A stretch of DNA of 40,284 bases, from positions 1 through 40,284 of the forward strand of contig CAIWWH010000025.1 of NCBI GenBank assembly GCA_903916385.1, in the 5' to 3' direction. The stretch is from an uncultured Actinomycetes bacterium (lineage in GTDB: Bacteria > Actinomycetota > Actinomycetes > Nanopelagicales > Nanopelagicaceae). How positions within the stretch are numbered: position 1 is the stretch's first letter; each line of letters begins with the position of its first letter. Positions 1 through 12,098 of the stretch are shown one piece after another. A model generated the notes under the pieces. That model was not told the origin of the DNA and did no database searches. It saw only the letters and a program-made list of their open reading frames with translations. The position numbers and the translations under genes are program-made.

Positions 1-108
1 GGCGAGGGCTTTGCGGCCAGCAGGATCTAAATCGGCAAAGTGGCGCGGTGGCTTAACGCGCTGCTTTGGTTCATCAAAGACCAATTTCAAAGAGTTATCT
101 TCGCTCAT
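1..108 (-). CDS. rlmN: 23S rRNA/tRNA adenine-C2 methyltransferase RlmN, N-terminal fragment (cut by window edge)
   Basis: Too short for the ORF track. Translation from the ATG at 108 gives 36 residues starting MSEDNSLKLVFDEPKQ and continuing with PPRHFADLDPAGRKAL. The PPRH-ADLD stretch is typical of the start of actinobacterial RlmN, a radical-SAM enzyme that methylates A2503 of 23S rRNA. The radical-SAM CxxxCxxC region lies outside the window, so the call rests on the N-terminus and on position. The gene starts 10 bases after the cdsA stop, and an AAGGCGG ribosome-binding site overlaps that stop. The cdsA-rlmN order is common in actinobacteria. The product identity is likely but not proven from this fragment. 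Confidence 0.75.
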   Translation of the reverse strand, partial: MSEDNSLKLVFDEPKQRVKPPRHFADLDPAGRKALA

Positions 109-118
109 ATCCGCCGCC

Positions 119-967
119 TTATAACTTGAAGTGTTGAATGAGTTCGAAGACGAACCAGACAGATGGTGCTGTGAAGAGAAGTGAATCTACTCGATCGAGA
201 ATTCCACCGTGTCCCGGCAGGATCGTTCCCATATCTTTTATATGGAGATCACGCTTAACAGCAGATTCGATGAGGTCGCCACAGGTTGCTGTGACTACTC
301 CCAGCGCGCCAACGAGCGCTCCCAACCACCAGTAATCGTCAAGGACATAGACAAAGACAAAGCCCGCCGCGACAGTTGTTGCCACTATCGCACCTGCCAG
401 ACCCTCCCAGGTCTTCTTGGGGCTGATATGTGGAGCCATTGGGTGTTTGCCAAAGAGGACCCCCGAGAAATAGGCAAAGGTATCGTTGAAGCTCACGAGA
501 ACGACCAAGGTGAAGACCTTTGGAATCGGACTGTGTGCGTGGGCCAGCAAGAGCACGAAGCCCGCTAGGAATGGAATATAGAAGATGGCAAATACCGCGG
601 CAGTCGAGCGCTGTACAAAATCTTTGGGTGATACGAGGAGCAGGTAGACCATGACATTAGGGATAACAATCGCCAGCGAGACGGCGAGGCCTTCGATCTT
701 TCCGTACCAAGTAGCGCCAAGAATTCCAGTTGCCGCGATGTAAAGAGGTAGTTCGGAGATCTCGATGCCACCCAATTTGTAAGCGCGCAGCATCTCTCGC
801 ATCGCCAACAGAATCGCGATCCAGACAATTACAGCAAAGATAATTGGGGTAATTTTTAAAGCACCAAATACGACTCCCAGAATTCCAAGCGATACCGCGA
901 TTGATGGGAGGAGATCTCTTCCCGCGCGCTTATTAATTGCCTCGTTTATCGAATGTAAATCATCCAT
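119..967 (-). CDS. cdsA: Phosphatidate cytidylyltransferase (CDP-diglyceride synthase)
   Basis: Makes CDP-diacylglycerol from phosphatidic acid and CTP, the precursor of the membrane phospholipids. The 282-residue protein is very hydrophobic with about eight membrane segments. Near the C-terminus it carries the complete CDP-diglyceride synthase signature, SAVKRDLHIKDMG followed by PGHGGILDRVD. Length fits the family. It follows frr after 25 bases and precedes rlmN. No good Shine-Dalgarno precedes the ATG (upstream bases are TTTACTCACCT), so translation may be coupled to frr or weak. The start is the only ATG that retains the full N-terminus. Confidence 0.95.
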   Translation of the reverse strand: MDDLHSINEAINKRAGRDLLPSIAVSLGILGVVFGALKITPIIFAVIVWIAILLAMREMLRAYKLGGIEISELPLYIAATGILGATWYGKIEGLAVSLAIVIPNVMVYLLLVSPKDFVQRSTAAVFAIFYIPFLAGFVLLLAHAHSPIPKVFTLVVLVSFNDTFAYFSGVLFGKHPMAPHISPKKTWEGLAGAIVATTVAAGFVFVYVLDDYWWLGALVGALGVVTATCGDLIESAVKRDLHIKDMGTILPGHGGILDRVDSLLFTAPSVWFVFELIQHFKL

Positions 968-983
968 AGGTGAGTAAACCCCA

Positions 984-1001
984 GAGGTGTAGTTACACCT
1001 C
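984..1001 (-). other. Hairpin overlapping the frr stop codon
   Basis: GAGGTGTA-AC-TACACCTC is a perfect inverted repeat that includes the frr stop codon. With a realistic loop it makes a stem of about 7 bp. It is followed on the minus strand by TGGGGTTTAC, not by a T-run, so it is at most a weak or Rho-type terminator, or an mRNA-stability element between frr and cdsA. Confidence 0.45.
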
Positions 1002-1556
1002 GAGGAGTTCGGACTCCTTATGCTTTAAAAGCTCGTCGATCTTGGCTACGTGATCGGTCGTTACCTTCTCAAGTTCCTTTTCCGAACGGGAGAGATCGTC
1101 TTTTCCAATCTCGCCATCCTTCTCTAACTTCTCCATCGTCTCTTTAGCTGCGCGACGGATATTTCGGATTGATACGCGCGACTCTTCAGCCTTTACGCGA
1201 GCGACCTTAATAAAATCTTTACGGCGCTCTTCAGTAAGTTGAGGGAAATTAACGCGGATGACAGCGCCATCATTAGCGGGATTTACACCGAGATCTGATT
1301 CGCGGATCGCCTTCTCGATCGATGCCATAGTGCCTTTGTCGAAGGGAGAGATGATCGCCATACGCGCCTCAGGGACCTGAAAAGTAGCCAACTGGGCAAG
1401 AGGGGTGTAAGTCCCGTAATAATCAACCATGATCTTCTGGAACATAGCGGGGTGGGCGCGTCCGGTGCGGATGGAGCCGAAATCCTCTTTTGCGACCTCA
1501 ACGGCCTTGCTCATCTTGGCGCCGGCATCGGCCAGCGTGGTTGCTAAATCAGACAT
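993..1556 (-). CDS. frr: Ribosome recycling factor
   Basis: Splits the post-termination 70S ribosome together with EF-G. The 187-residue length is normal for RRF (about 185). Family features visible are the N-terminal helix with GSIRTGRAHPAMF, the YYGTYTPLAQLA segment of the small domain, and the C-terminal three-helix-bundle arm with VRVNFPQLTEERRKDF-type sequence and IRNIRRAAKE. The ATG is preceded by GGAGCGAG, a good ribosome-binding site. It sits between pyrH and cdsA, the standard order downstream of rpsB-tsf. Confidence 0.97.
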   Translation of the reverse strand: MSDLATTLADAGAKMSKAVEVAKEDFGSIRTGRAHPAMFQKIMVDYYGTYTPLAQLATFQVPEARMAIISPFDKGTMASIEKAIRESDLGVNPANDGAVIRVNFPQLTEERRKDFIKVARVKAEESRVSIRNIRRAAKETMEKLEKDGEIGKDDLSRSEKELEKVTTDHVAKIDELLKHKESELLEV

Positions 1557-1611
1557 CTCGCTCCTTCAAGGTGAGGCGAATCGGTACCCGCTCGGGCGAG
1601 GGGAAGAACCT

Positions 1612-2328
1612 TTAGGAGACTAGAGTACCAATTGCATCGCCGCGCACCGCGCGCGCAATATTGCCCTTGCTCTTGAGGTCAAAAACGACAATCGGTAACT
1701 TATTTTCGCGGCAGAGGCTGAAGGCCGCCGCATCTGCAACGGCCAATGACTTGGCAATGACATCATCAAAGCTGATCGAAGAGTACTTAGTAGCCGTTGG
1801 ATCCTTCTTCGGATCTGCGGTGTAAACCCCATCGACTCCGCTCTTAGCGAGCAGTAGGGCCTCTGAACCAATTTCAAGGGCGCGCTGCGCAGCCACAGTA
1901 TCGGTGGTGAAGTACGGCATTCCTGCACCAGCGCCAAAGATGACGACGCGACCCTTTTCAAGGTGGCGGATAGCGCGTAGTGGAATGTAAGGCTCGGCGA
2001 CCTGACCCATAGTGATGGCGGTCTGCACGCGGGTTTCAATACCCTCTTTTTCTAGAAAATCTTGCAGCGCCAAGCAGTTCATCACAGTGCCAAGCATGCC
2101 CATGTAGTCGGCGCGCGCCCGGTCCATACCGCGCTGTTGTAGTTCGGCACCGCGGAAGTAATTACCGCCGCCGACCACAATCGCGATCTGGGTTCCACCG
2201 CGGACAACCTCTGCGATCTGCTCTGCAATATCGTGCACGACATCGGGATCAACACCGATGCCCTTCGCTCCGCCAAAGACCTCTCCAGAAAGTTTAAGGA
2301 GCACTCGCTTATAACCTGAGTTGGTCAT
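1612..2328 (-). CDS. pyrH: Uridylate kinase (UMP kinase)
   Basis: Phosphorylates UMP to UDP in pyrimidine nucleotide synthesis. It belongs to the amino-acid-kinase fold, not to the eukaryotic-type NMP kinases. The 238 residues show the N-terminal KLSGE phosphate-binding motif, the glycine-rich GGGNYFRG loop, the [15 protein letters not shown] helix and [16 protein letters not shown] near the nucleotide site. The length is typical. A candidate promoter lies in the tsf end and gap upstream, so pyrH-frr may be transcribed separately from rpsB-tsf as well as by read-through. TAGGAGCACTTGCC precedes the ATG and supplies a ribosome-binding site. Confidence 0.96.
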   Translation of the reverse strand: MTNSGYKRVLLKLSGEVFGGAKGIGVDPDVVHDIAEQIAEVVRGGTQIAIVVGGGNYFRGAELQQRGMDRARADYMGMLGTVMNCLALQDFLEKEGIETRVQTAITMGQVAEPYIPLRAIRHLEKGRVVIFGAGAGMPYFTTDTVAAQRALEIGSEALLLAKSGVDGVYTADPKKDPTATKYSSISFDDVIAKSLAVADAAAFSLCRENKLPIVVFDLKSKGNIARAVRGDAIGTLVS

Positions 2329-2341
2329 GGCAAGTGCTCCT

Positions 2342-2362
2342 AACTTTAAGTGGAACTTTAAG
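2342..2362. repeat. Direct repeat AACTTTAAG x2 in the pyrH leader
   Basis: Two exact 9-base copies of AACTTTAAG (plus-strand reading), three bases apart, lie between the candidate pyrH promoter and the pyrH start codon. The location is that of an operator or 5' UTR element. There is no evidence yet that it is functional. Confidence 0.6.
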
Positions 2363-2368
2363 CGGCAG

Positions 2369-2396
2369 AATCTATGGTGCTGAGATTACTGTCCAA
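2369..2396 (-). promoter_or_regulatory. Candidate promoter for pyrH-frr-cdsA
   Basis: On the minus strand TTGGAC (-35) is followed after 16 bases by TAGATT (-10). The -35 box lies inside the last codons of tsf. The predicted start leaves a short 5' UTR of about 35 nt before pyrH. The match is moderate and has no experimental support. Confidence 0.4.
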
Positions 2397-3216
2397 CTCG
2401 GAAACGGTGAAACGCCGACACGGCTGTCTTTGCCTCGTCGAGAACCTGCTGCACTGTCTTCTTGGCATCCTTCGCGAAGGCTTGCTCGAGAAGGCTAACT
2501 TCCTTCACAAATCCAGTCACTCGGCCGGCAACGATCTTCTCGATTGCGGCTTCAGGCTTACCCTCATTGCGAGCAGTCTCTTCAGCGATATGACGCTCGT
2601 TTGCGATCGCCTCTGCTGGAACTGAGTCGCGGTCGAGGTATTGCGGAGCAAACGCTGCGATGTGCTGCGCAACATCCTTGCCTGCTTCAGGAGCTTCTGT
2701 GGTTGTTTGTACAAGCACGCCGAGCTGTGGAGGTAGGTCAGGGTTGGTGCGGTGCAGGTAGAGCGCAACAGGTGAACCTTCAAGAACTGCGATGCGACGC
2801 AATTCAATCTTCTCACCGAGAGTTGCATTGCCCTCATCGATGCGAGCCTGAACGGTTGCACCGGATGGAAGGGTCGAAGCCAAGAAGGCATCGAGAGCAG
2901 AGATCTTTGAGGTAAAGAGATGTGCCAAGAGTTCTTCAGCCAACTCAACGAAACGCTCACCCTTTGCGACGAAATCTGTCTCGCATGCGAGTTCAAGCAT
3001 GACACCGAGGTTGCCCTCAGCCTTTGCCAGTACTACGCCATTTGAGGTGGTACGACCTTCGCGCTTGGTAACTCCCTTGAGTCCCTTTACCCGAATGATC
3101 TCAACGGCCTTATCAAAATCGCCATCGGCCTCATCGAGCGCCTTCTTGCAATCAAGCATGCCGGCGGCTGTTGCCTCGCGCAGACGCTTTACATCTTCAG
3201 CTGTATATGAAGCCAC
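2386..3216 (-). CDS. tsf: Translation elongation factor Ts
   Basis: Nucleotide exchange factor that regenerates EF-Tu-GTP. The 276-residue protein has the N-terminal UBA-like domain (YTAEDVKRLREATAAGMLDCKKAL) and the CETDFVAKGERF motif that contacts EF-Tu, followed by the two core subdomains. The start codon is GTG (GTGGCTTCA, read MAS), chosen because it gives the standard family N-terminus and follows AAGGGAG at the end of rpsB. Only three bases separate it from rpsB, so the two are cotranscribed. Confidence 0.97.
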   Translation of the reverse strand: MASYTAEDVKRLREATAAGMLDCKKALDEADGDFDKAVEIIRVKGLKGVTKREGRTTSNGVVLAKAEGNLGVMLELACETDFVAKGERFVELAEELLAHLFTSKISALDAFLASTLPSGATVQARIDEGNATLGEKIELRRIAVLEGSPVALYLHRTNPDLPPQLGVLVQTTTEAPEAGKDVAQHIAAFAPQYLDRDSVPAEAIANERHIAEETARNEGKPEAAIEKIVAGRVTGFVKEVSLLEQAFAKDAKKTVQQVLDEAKTAVSAFHRFRVGQ

Positions 3217-3219
3217 GAA

Positions 3220-4116
3220 TTATTCTCCCTTTACTTCTTCTGGTGCTGCTGTCTCTGTAACAGTAATTTCTACGACTGGGGCCTCACCGGCTCCAACTTC
3301 AAACTCTGCTGATTCACCGATTGGTGCCTCAAGTTCTGGCGCGACGGTTTCGGTAGCAGCGAGCGCAGACTCAACCTCTGTGAACTGCTCATCAGCTTTG
3401 GCGACCTTGTCAGCAAGTGCGGCAGCTGCTGCAGAGCGTGCTGCAAGACCAGCAACTGCTGCATCTGCGATCACGCGAGTCAAGAGTCCGATAGAACGGA
3501 TTGCATCGTCGTTACCAGGAATCTTGTAATCGACTTCATCTGGATCACAGTTGGTATCCAAGATAGCAACAACAGGAATACCGAGCTTCTTAGCTTCGGC
3601 AACTGCGAGGTGCTCTTTCTTGGTATCGACTACCCAGATTGCGCTAGGCAACTTGGTCATGTTGCGAATACCTTCAAGGTTCTTAGTGAGCTTCTCGCGC
3701 TCGCGACGAAGAACCAAGAGCTCCTTCTTTGTTAAAACTTGATCGTTCTTCTGCTCGAGTTGCTCGAGCTCCTTCAAACGCTGAATACGCTTGTAGACAG
3801 TTGGGAAGTTGGTCAACATTCCACCCAACCAACGCTCGGTGACGTAAGGCATTCCAACGCGAGCAGCCTGCTCGATGATTGGCTGATGTGCCTGCTTCTT
3901 GGTGCCAACAAAGAGGATATGTCCACCCTTTGCGACTGTATCTTTAATGAAGTCGTAGGCTGAATCGATAAGCCCGAGCGACTGCTGAATGTCGATGATG
4001 TAGATACCGTTACGTTCAGCGAAGATAAAACGCTTCATCTTTGGATTCCAACGACGGGTCTGATGTCCGAAATGGACTCCGCTGTCGAGGAGTTCTCGCA
4101 TTGTTACAACCGCCAT
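3220..4116 (-). CDS. rpsB: 30S ribosomal protein S2
   Basis: Small-subunit protein needed for S1 docking and initiation. The ORF-track start at 4155 is too early. The ATG at 4116 ([26 protein letters not shown]) gives the conserved N-terminus and follows AAAGGAGAG at the right distance, so the protein has 298 residues. The core runs to about residue 240 and includes [11 protein letters not shown] and [14 protein letters not shown] tail of about 55 residues rich in Ala and Glu follows, which is common in actinobacterial S2 and probably disordered. A structured leader precedes the gene. Confidence 0.96.
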   Translation of the reverse strand: MAVVTMRELLDSGVHFGHQTRRWNPKMKRFIFAERNGIYIIDIQQSLGLIDSAYDFIKDTVAKGGHILFVGTKKQAHQPIIEQAARVGMPYVTERWLGGMLTNFPTVYKRIQRLKELEQLEQKNDQVLTKKELLVLRREREKLTKNLEGIRNMTKLPSAIWVVDTKKEHLAVAEAKKLGIPVVAILDTNCDPDEVDYKIPGNDDAIRSIGLLTRVIADAAVAGLAARSAAAAALADKVAKADEQFTEVESALAATETVAPELEAPIGESAEFEVGAGEAPVVEITVTETAAPEEVKGE

Positions 4117-4281
4117 GGCGGCACTCTCCTTTATTGCATGCAGTAGCGCATGCACTCGGTTGTCGAAGCGGCAATTTGCCGTTTCCCTAGCATCTGGGCA
4201 CCGACTTACTCGTTGAGTAAGACCGAAATGGTTTCCAGCCTGAACTGGATAGATGCGTGAAGTCAGACCTTGCGATCTGCT
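4117..4281 (-). ncRNA. Structured 5' leader of rpsB (candidate autoregulatory RNA)
   Basis: About 165 nt separate the predicted transcription start from rpsB. In order along the transcript, the leader contains four inverted repeats: TCCAG-TTCAGG-CTGGA (4234-4249), the perfect CTTACTC-AAC-GAGTAAG (4205-4221), CGGCA-AAT-TGCCG (4169-4181, extendable past one mismatch), and GCATGC-N6-GCATGC (4136-4153) ending just before the ribosome-binding site. Ribosomal protein operons are often controlled by the first protein binding its leader. S2 binding here is inference. I could not assign it to a named leader family. Confidence 0.5.
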
Positions 4282-4287
4282 GGGGTA

Positions 4288-4317
4288 ATTCTAAGGGGAC
4301 TGGTCTACTTCCCTGAA
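4288..4317 (-). promoter_or_regulatory. Candidate rpsB promoter
   Basis: TAGAAT matches the -10 consensus at five of six positions. TTCAGG lies 18 bases upstream as a poor -35. The box is in the gap between xerC and rpsB, where a promoter is expected for this highly expressed operon. The -10 is convincing and the -35 is not. Confidence 0.42.
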
Positions 4318-4329
4318 ATCGAAGGTAAT

Positions 4330-5229
4330 TCAGGCCCGGGGGTGGGCGTTATCGAAGGCCTTTTGCAGTCTGTCTGGCGAAACGTGGGTGTAAATCTGGG
4401 TCGTTGAGAGCGAAGAGTGTCCCAAAATCTCCTGAACGGTGCGTAAATCAGCTCCGCCCTCCAAAAGGTGGGTTGCCGCCGTGTGGCGCAGACCGTGCGG
4501 CCCCATCTTCGAACCAACCGCTGCCATCGCCTCATAGACCACACCGCGGACGGTCCGTTGATCAATCCGACTCCCCCGCGATCCCAAAAAGACGGCGCTA
4601 CCGGACTTCTCGCTGGCTAACGCTGGTCGCGCCTTGGCCAAGTAATTATTTAACGCCTGAACGGCCGGGACCCCCATTGGAACGACCCGCTCCTTGCTCC
4701 CCTTACCCATCACCTGCAGAGTGTTACGGGATTCGTCGATCGAACGAATGTCCAAACCGCAGAGCTCTGAGACGCGAATCCCTGTCGCGTACAGAACTTC
4801 GATCATTGCAAGATCGCGGATGGTTAAAGGAGTTGGCTCTTCATCGACGCGCATCTGCATGCTGGCCAACACAGTTTCGGTATCGGTTAAATCCAAAACT
4901 TCGGGGAGCGTCCTATGTGGTTTTGGAATCGCGAGTTCAGCACCAAGATCGCTCTTGAGCCACCCTTGGCTTGCCGCCCAATACGTGAATGCGCGAATCG
5001 AAACAATCCGCCTGGCCATCGTCGATCGCGCGACACCCGCACCTTGCAATTCAGCCAACCACGAGCGAACGTGAGTGAGCTCTAGTTGCGAGAACTCATC
5101 GATATGCAACTTCTCCAGATGCTTGAGAAAAGACTCGAGGTCACTTACATATCCCTTGATCGAGTTCTCGGCCAGATTGCGGACGAGAACAAGATGTTCC
5201 TCGTACTGCGCAATCAACTCTGAACTCAT
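4330..5229 (-). CDS. xerC: Tyrosine recombinase XerC
   Basis: Site-specific recombinase that, with a partner, resolves chromosome dimers at dif near the septum. The 299 residues comprise an N-terminal SAM-like core-binding domain (about 1-90) and a C-terminal catalytic domain. All six catalytic positions are visible: R152 (TGIRVSEL), K176 (MGKGSKE), H245 and R248 (HGLRHTAATH), H271 (LGHSS) and Y280 (TQIYTHV). XerC rather than XerD is favoured by the position beside rpsB, as in many actinobacteria, but sequence alone does not fully separate the two. It begins 10 bases after cimA and could be cotranscribed with it. Confidence 0.92.
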   Translation of the reverse strand: MSSELIAQYEEHLVLVRNLAENSIKGYVSDLESFLKHLEKLHIDEFSQLELTHVRSWLAELQGAGVARSTMARRIVSIRAFTYWAASQGWLKSDLGAELAIPKPHRTLPEVLDLTDTETVLASMQMRVDEEPTPLTIRDLAMIEVLYATGIRVSELCGLDIRSIDESRNTLQVMGKGSKERVVPMGVPAVQALNNYLAKARPALASEKSGSAVFLGSRGSRIDQRTVRGVVYEAMAAVGSKMGPHGLRHTAATHLLEGGADLRTVQEILGHSSLSTTQIYTHVSPDRLQKAFDNAHPRA

Positions 5230-5239
5230 GCCTTAAAGG

Positions 5240-6829
5240 CTACTCGGGTTTGCGTCCCTGTCTGAGTAGGCCATAGGTAACGGCATCTTCCAGCGCCATC
5301 GCGGATGCGGCAATGACATTCTCATGAACTCCGACAGTGGTCCACGATCCATCGCTATCGCTAGTTTCTACCAGAACGCGGGTAACAGCGCCGGTACCGA
5401 GGCGACCTTCGAGGATACGAACCTTGTAATCGGTGAGTTCTAGGCGCTCGAGTTCTGGGTAGAACTTCTGCAAGCCCGAACGCAGCGCAGTATCAATCGC
5501 GTTAACTGGGCCGTTTCCTGAACCTTCAGTAACGATGCTCTCACCATGAGCGGTGAGCGTGACCGTTGCCTTTGAGGTGACTCCCCCGTTGGCATCGCCA
5601 TCGACGGTGGTCTTCCAATCTTCGATCGTGAAGAAGTTGGCGCGCTTGCCCGCGATCTCTTCACGCAACAAGAGTTCGAAGGAGGCGTCTGCTGCTTCGA
5701 AGGTGAAGCCGCGAGACTCCATCTCTTTGACCCGCTCTACGACGCGAGCGACTACTTCTTTATCGCCACCGAGATCTATTCCAAGTTCCTTTGATTTCAA
5801 TTCGATAGAGGCGCGGCCGGCCATCTCTGAGACCAACATCCTCATATCGTTTCCAACACTTGCTGGATCTTCATGCTGATACATCGCAGGATCGACTTTG
5901 ATAGCGCTGGCGTGCAGTCCTGCCTTGTGGGCGAAGGCAGATGTCCCTACATATGGTTGACGAGCGCTAGGTGCCACATTGGTTACTTCGGCAACGGCAT
6001 GTGAAATTCTGAATGACTCTTGCAGGGCTCCTGCTGGGAGCACAGGCTTCTTCATCTTGAGTTCAAGATTTGCGATGATGCTTACTAGATCTGCGTTGCC
6101 AGTCCGCTCGCCGTATCCGTTGAGCGTTCCTTGCACGTGCGTAACTCCGGCATCAATAGCAGCAAGAGAGTTTGCGATCGCACATCCAGTGTCGTTGTGG
6201 CAATGGATGCCTAGGCGAGCAGATGATGCATGTAGGACCTCGTGCACCACATCCGTTAGTTCAGTGGGAAGCATGCCTCCGTTGGTATCGCAGAGCGCGA
6301 TGACGTCGGCGCCAGATTCTGCGGCAACTCGAACGACTTCTAAGGCATAAGCCTTATTGGAGCGGTAACCGTCGAAGAAGTGTTCGGCGTCAAGGAAGAC
6401 GCGTTGACCGCCTTCGCGGAGAAATTTAATCGAGCTGCGAATCATTTCGAGGTTCTCATCAAGGGTGGTCTTGAGAGCAAGCTCGACATGGCGATCATGA
6501 CTCTTTGCCACGAGAGTTACTGCGGGTGCGCCTGAATCTTGCAAGGCGCGCAGCAGTACATCATCGGCCGCCTGCACTCCTGGACGACGAGTTGCACCAA
6601 AGGCAACGAAGGTGGCGTTCTTGAGTTTTAACTCGGTCTGAGCCAACTTGAAGAACTCGGTGTCCTTTGGGTTTGCTCCCGGCCACCCACCTTCAATAAA
6701 TCCAACGCCCAGATCATCCAAGTGGCGTGCAATAGCCAACTTGTCATGCACCGAGAGGTTGAGCCCCTCTTGCTGCGCGCCATCGCGCAGAGTGGTGTCA
6801 TAGATATGAAATGCGTCAGAAACTGCCAT
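5240..6829 (-). CDS. cimA: (R)-citramalate synthase
   Basis: Condenses pyruvate with acetyl-CoA to (R)-citramalate, the first step of the threonine-independent route to 2-oxobutyrate and isoleucine. The 529 residues match the long citramalate synthase family rather than LeuA or homocitrate synthase. An HMGL-type TIM barrel starts with YDTTLRDGAQQEGL (D16 metal ligand), has GFIEGGWPGANPKD, and contains the HCHND metal motif (H209, H211). A C-terminal LeuA-type allosteric dimer domain follows from about residue 400, with the SGNGPVNAID motif. The start overlaps the ilvE stop by one base (TAATG), showing translational coupling. Feedback inhibition by isoleucine is usual for the family and not testable here. 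Confidence 0.92.
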   Translation of the reverse strand: MAVSDAFHIYDTTLRDGAQQEGLNLSVHDKLAIARHLDDLGVGFIEGGWPGANPKDTEFFKLAQTELKLKNATFVAFGATRRPGVQAADDVLLRALQDSGAPAVTLVAKSHDRHVELALKTTLDENLEMIRSSIKFLREGGQRVFLDAEHFFDGYRSNKAYALEVVRVAAESGADVIALCDTNGGMLPTELTDVVHEVLHASSARLGIHCHNDTGCAIANSLAAIDAGVTHVQGTLNGYGERTGNADLVSIIANLELKMKKPVLPAGALQESFRISHAVAEVTNVAPSARQPYVGTSAFAHKAGLHASAIKVDPAMYQHEDPASVGNDMRMLVSEMAGRASIELKSKELGIDLGGDKEVVARVVERVKEMESRGFTFEAADASFELLLREEIAGKRANFFTIEDWKTTVDGDANGGVTSKATVTLTAHGESIVTEGSGNGPVNAIDTALRSGLQKFYPELERLELTDYKVRILEGRLGTGAVTRVLVETSDSDGSWTTVGVHENVIAASAMALEDAVTYGLLRQGRKPE

Positions 6830-7914
6830 TAAGAGACTCGCTTATTCCAGCCGTGCTTGTCTTCGAGAGTGCCATGTTGAATTCCAAGTAAGGTCTCACG
6901 AATCTGATTTGTGATCGGACCAGGGTTTCCATCCCCGGTTGGCCAAGTACCTGCAGCACTCTTGGCTGCACCAACGGGGGTGATTACAGCTGCTGTGCCG
7001 CAAGCAAAAACTTCTGTGATCTCGCCGGATGTAACGCCATCGCGCCAATCATCGATGGAGATCATTCCCTCTTCAACCTGATATCCGAGGTCTTGAGCGA
7101 CTTGAAGAATCGAACTACGAGTCACTCCAGCGAGCAGAGTTCCGGTGAGCTTGGGAGTAAAGACTGTTGCTCCAGAGCCTGCACCCTTTACGAAGAAGAG
7201 ATTCATTCCACCCATCTCTTCGACCCACTTACGTTCAATTGCGTCGAGCCAAACCACTTGGTCACAACCCTCTGCTGCAGCTTGCTTCTGAGCAAGAAGT
7301 GAGCCTGCGTAATTTCCGCCGGTCTTGGCCTCTCCGGTACCACCCGGAGCGGCACGGACAAACTCTGTTGAGATCCAGACGGTGACGGCTTTACCGGGAT
7401 TAAAATATGCCGATGCTGGGGTGGTGATGACTAAGTAGGTCGCCTGGTTGCTTGGGCGTACTCCTAGACCAATTTCGCTACCGAACATGAATGGACGGAT
7501 GTAGAGGGATTCGCCAATATTTTGCGGAACCCATGCGCGATCTTTGCTGACAAGCGCTTCGACCGTCGCGATGAAATCCGCGATCGACAATTCTGGAAGT
7601 GCTAGTCGAATTGCGCTGCGACGAAAACGCTCAGCGTTTGCCTCCGGGCGGAAGAGGCTGACTCCCCCATCAGGTTGGCTATATGCCTTCAGTCCTTCGA
7701 AGATCTCTTGTCCGTAGTGCAGTACCGATGTGGCGGGATCAATAGAAAGTGGGCCATACGCCTTGAGTTCGGCATCTCCCCAACCTTCTGCCTCAGTCCA
7801 TTCGGCGATCACCATGTTGTCGGTGTAATACTTTCCAAATCCGCCTGCGGCAATCTTGGCAGCGCGATCCGCATCGCTCGCAGGATTGGGATTCGGGTTG
7901 AGGTTGATCTTCAT
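6829..7914 (-). CDS. ilvE: Branched-chain amino acid aminotransferase
   Basis: PLP enzyme (fold type IV) that makes the final transamination to valine, leucine and isoleucine. The 361 residues are the length of the eukaryote-like BCAT group found in actinobacteria. Visible motifs are LHYGQEIFEGLKAY near residue 70, YIRPFMFGSE near 140, the probable Schiff-base lysine K197 in EAKTGGNYAGS, and EEMGGMNLFFV near 235. The start ATG directly abuts the leuB stop codon and its own stop overlaps cimA, so it is embedded in the operon. Confidence 0.95.
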   Translation of the reverse strand: MKINLNPNPNPASDADRAAKIAAGGFGKYYTDNMVIAEWTEAEGWGDAELKAYGPLSIDPATSVLHYGQEIFEGLKAYSQPDGGVSLFRPEANAERFRRSAIRLALPELSIADFIATVEALVSKDRAWVPQNIGESLYIRPFMFGSEIGLGVRPSNQATYLVITTPASAYFNPGKAVTVWISTEFVRAAPGGTGEAKTGGNYAGSLLAQKQAAAEGCDQVVWLDAIERKWVEEMGGMNLFFVKGAGSGATVFTPKLTGTLLAGVTRSSILQVAQDLGYQVEEGMISIDDWRDGVTSGEITEVFACGTAAVITPVGAAKSAAGTWPTGDGNPGPITNQIRETLLGIQHGTLEDKHGWNKRVS

Positions 7915-8948
7915 TTAGAGGGCTCCTGCCAGTGCGTCGCCGATTTGTACGGTGCTTCTCTTTGTATCTGCACGGGTCAATAAATCTGCAGCGACTGCAC
8001 GCTCGACATCAGCGGCCGCATCTAACTCACCGAGGTGGGCTAAGAGCATCGCAACTGACATAACTGTCGCTGTTGGATCGGCGAGTGATTTTCCAGCGAT
8101 ATCTGGAGCAGATCCATGTACTGGCTCAAACATCGAAGGGAACTTCCCAGTTGGGTTGATATTGCCAGATGCGGCAAGGCCGATTCCACCACAGATTGCA
8201 GCGGCGATATCAGTCAAGATATCTCCGAAGAGATTATCTGTAACCACGACATCAAAGCGCTCTGGGTTAGTCACAAAGAACATCGAAGCCGCATCAACGT
8301 GGATGTAATCAGTTGTGATATCCGGAAACTCTTTTGCTACTTCATTGAAGGTACGAGTCCAGAGCCCACCCGCATGAGTAAGAACATTGTTCTTATGTAC
8401 CAGTGTCAACTTTTTGCGCGGGCGAGCAGATGCGCGAGCAAAGGCATCACGGATGACGCGCTCTGCACCGCGACGAGTGTTGAGTGACTCTTCGGTTGCA
8501 ATCTCCGCATCTGTGCCAAAGGCAAGATTTCCGCCTGCACCAACGTACGGACCCTCGGTTCCTTCGCGAACAACGATGAAGTCAATAGGTGCTTGAGTCG
8601 CAAGTGGTGATTTCACACCAGCGTGCAACTTTGCGGGACGGAGGTTGACGTATTGATCAAAGGCGAAGCGCAGCTTAAGAAGAAGCCCGCGCTCAAGAAC
8701 GCCGCTAGGGACAGTTGGGTCCCCAACCGCGCCGAGAAGGATGACATCGTTCTCGGCGATCTCTGCCATCGTCTCATCGCTCAATACTTCTCCGGTTGCA
8801 TGCCAGTGGGCTGCTCCCAAGTTGTAATGAATTTTGGTGAAGGAGAGGTCGTACTTAGCGGCAACCTTGTCGAGGACTTTCAGTCCCTCAGCAACGACCT
8901 CGGGCCCAATGCCATCTCCAGCGATGACCGCTAATTTAAATTCCTTCA

Positions 8949-8949
<1 letters not shown>
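7915..8949 (-). CDS. leuB: 3-isopropylmalate dehydrogenase
   Basis: NAD-dependent oxidative decarboxylation of 3-isopropylmalate in leucine synthesis. In organisms with CimA the same enzyme acts on 3-methylmalate for isoleucine. The 344-residue protein starts [15 protein letters not shown], has [11 protein letters not shown], the substrate region [13 protein letters not shown], and the metal/cofactor segment [22 protein letters not shown]. It ends with the [13 protein letters not shown] motif. The start overlaps the serA stop (TAATG). The protein lacks the features of isocitrate dehydrogenase. Genes for the LeuCD isomerase are not in this window. Confidence 0.95.

Positions 8950-12098
<3,149 letters not shown>

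Noticed and set aside
4330-5229. Tyrosine recombinase as evidence for a mobile element
   Set aside because: The gene has normal XerC length and context beside rpsB and has no attachment repeats, so it is the housekeeping dimer-resolution enzyme rather than an integrase.
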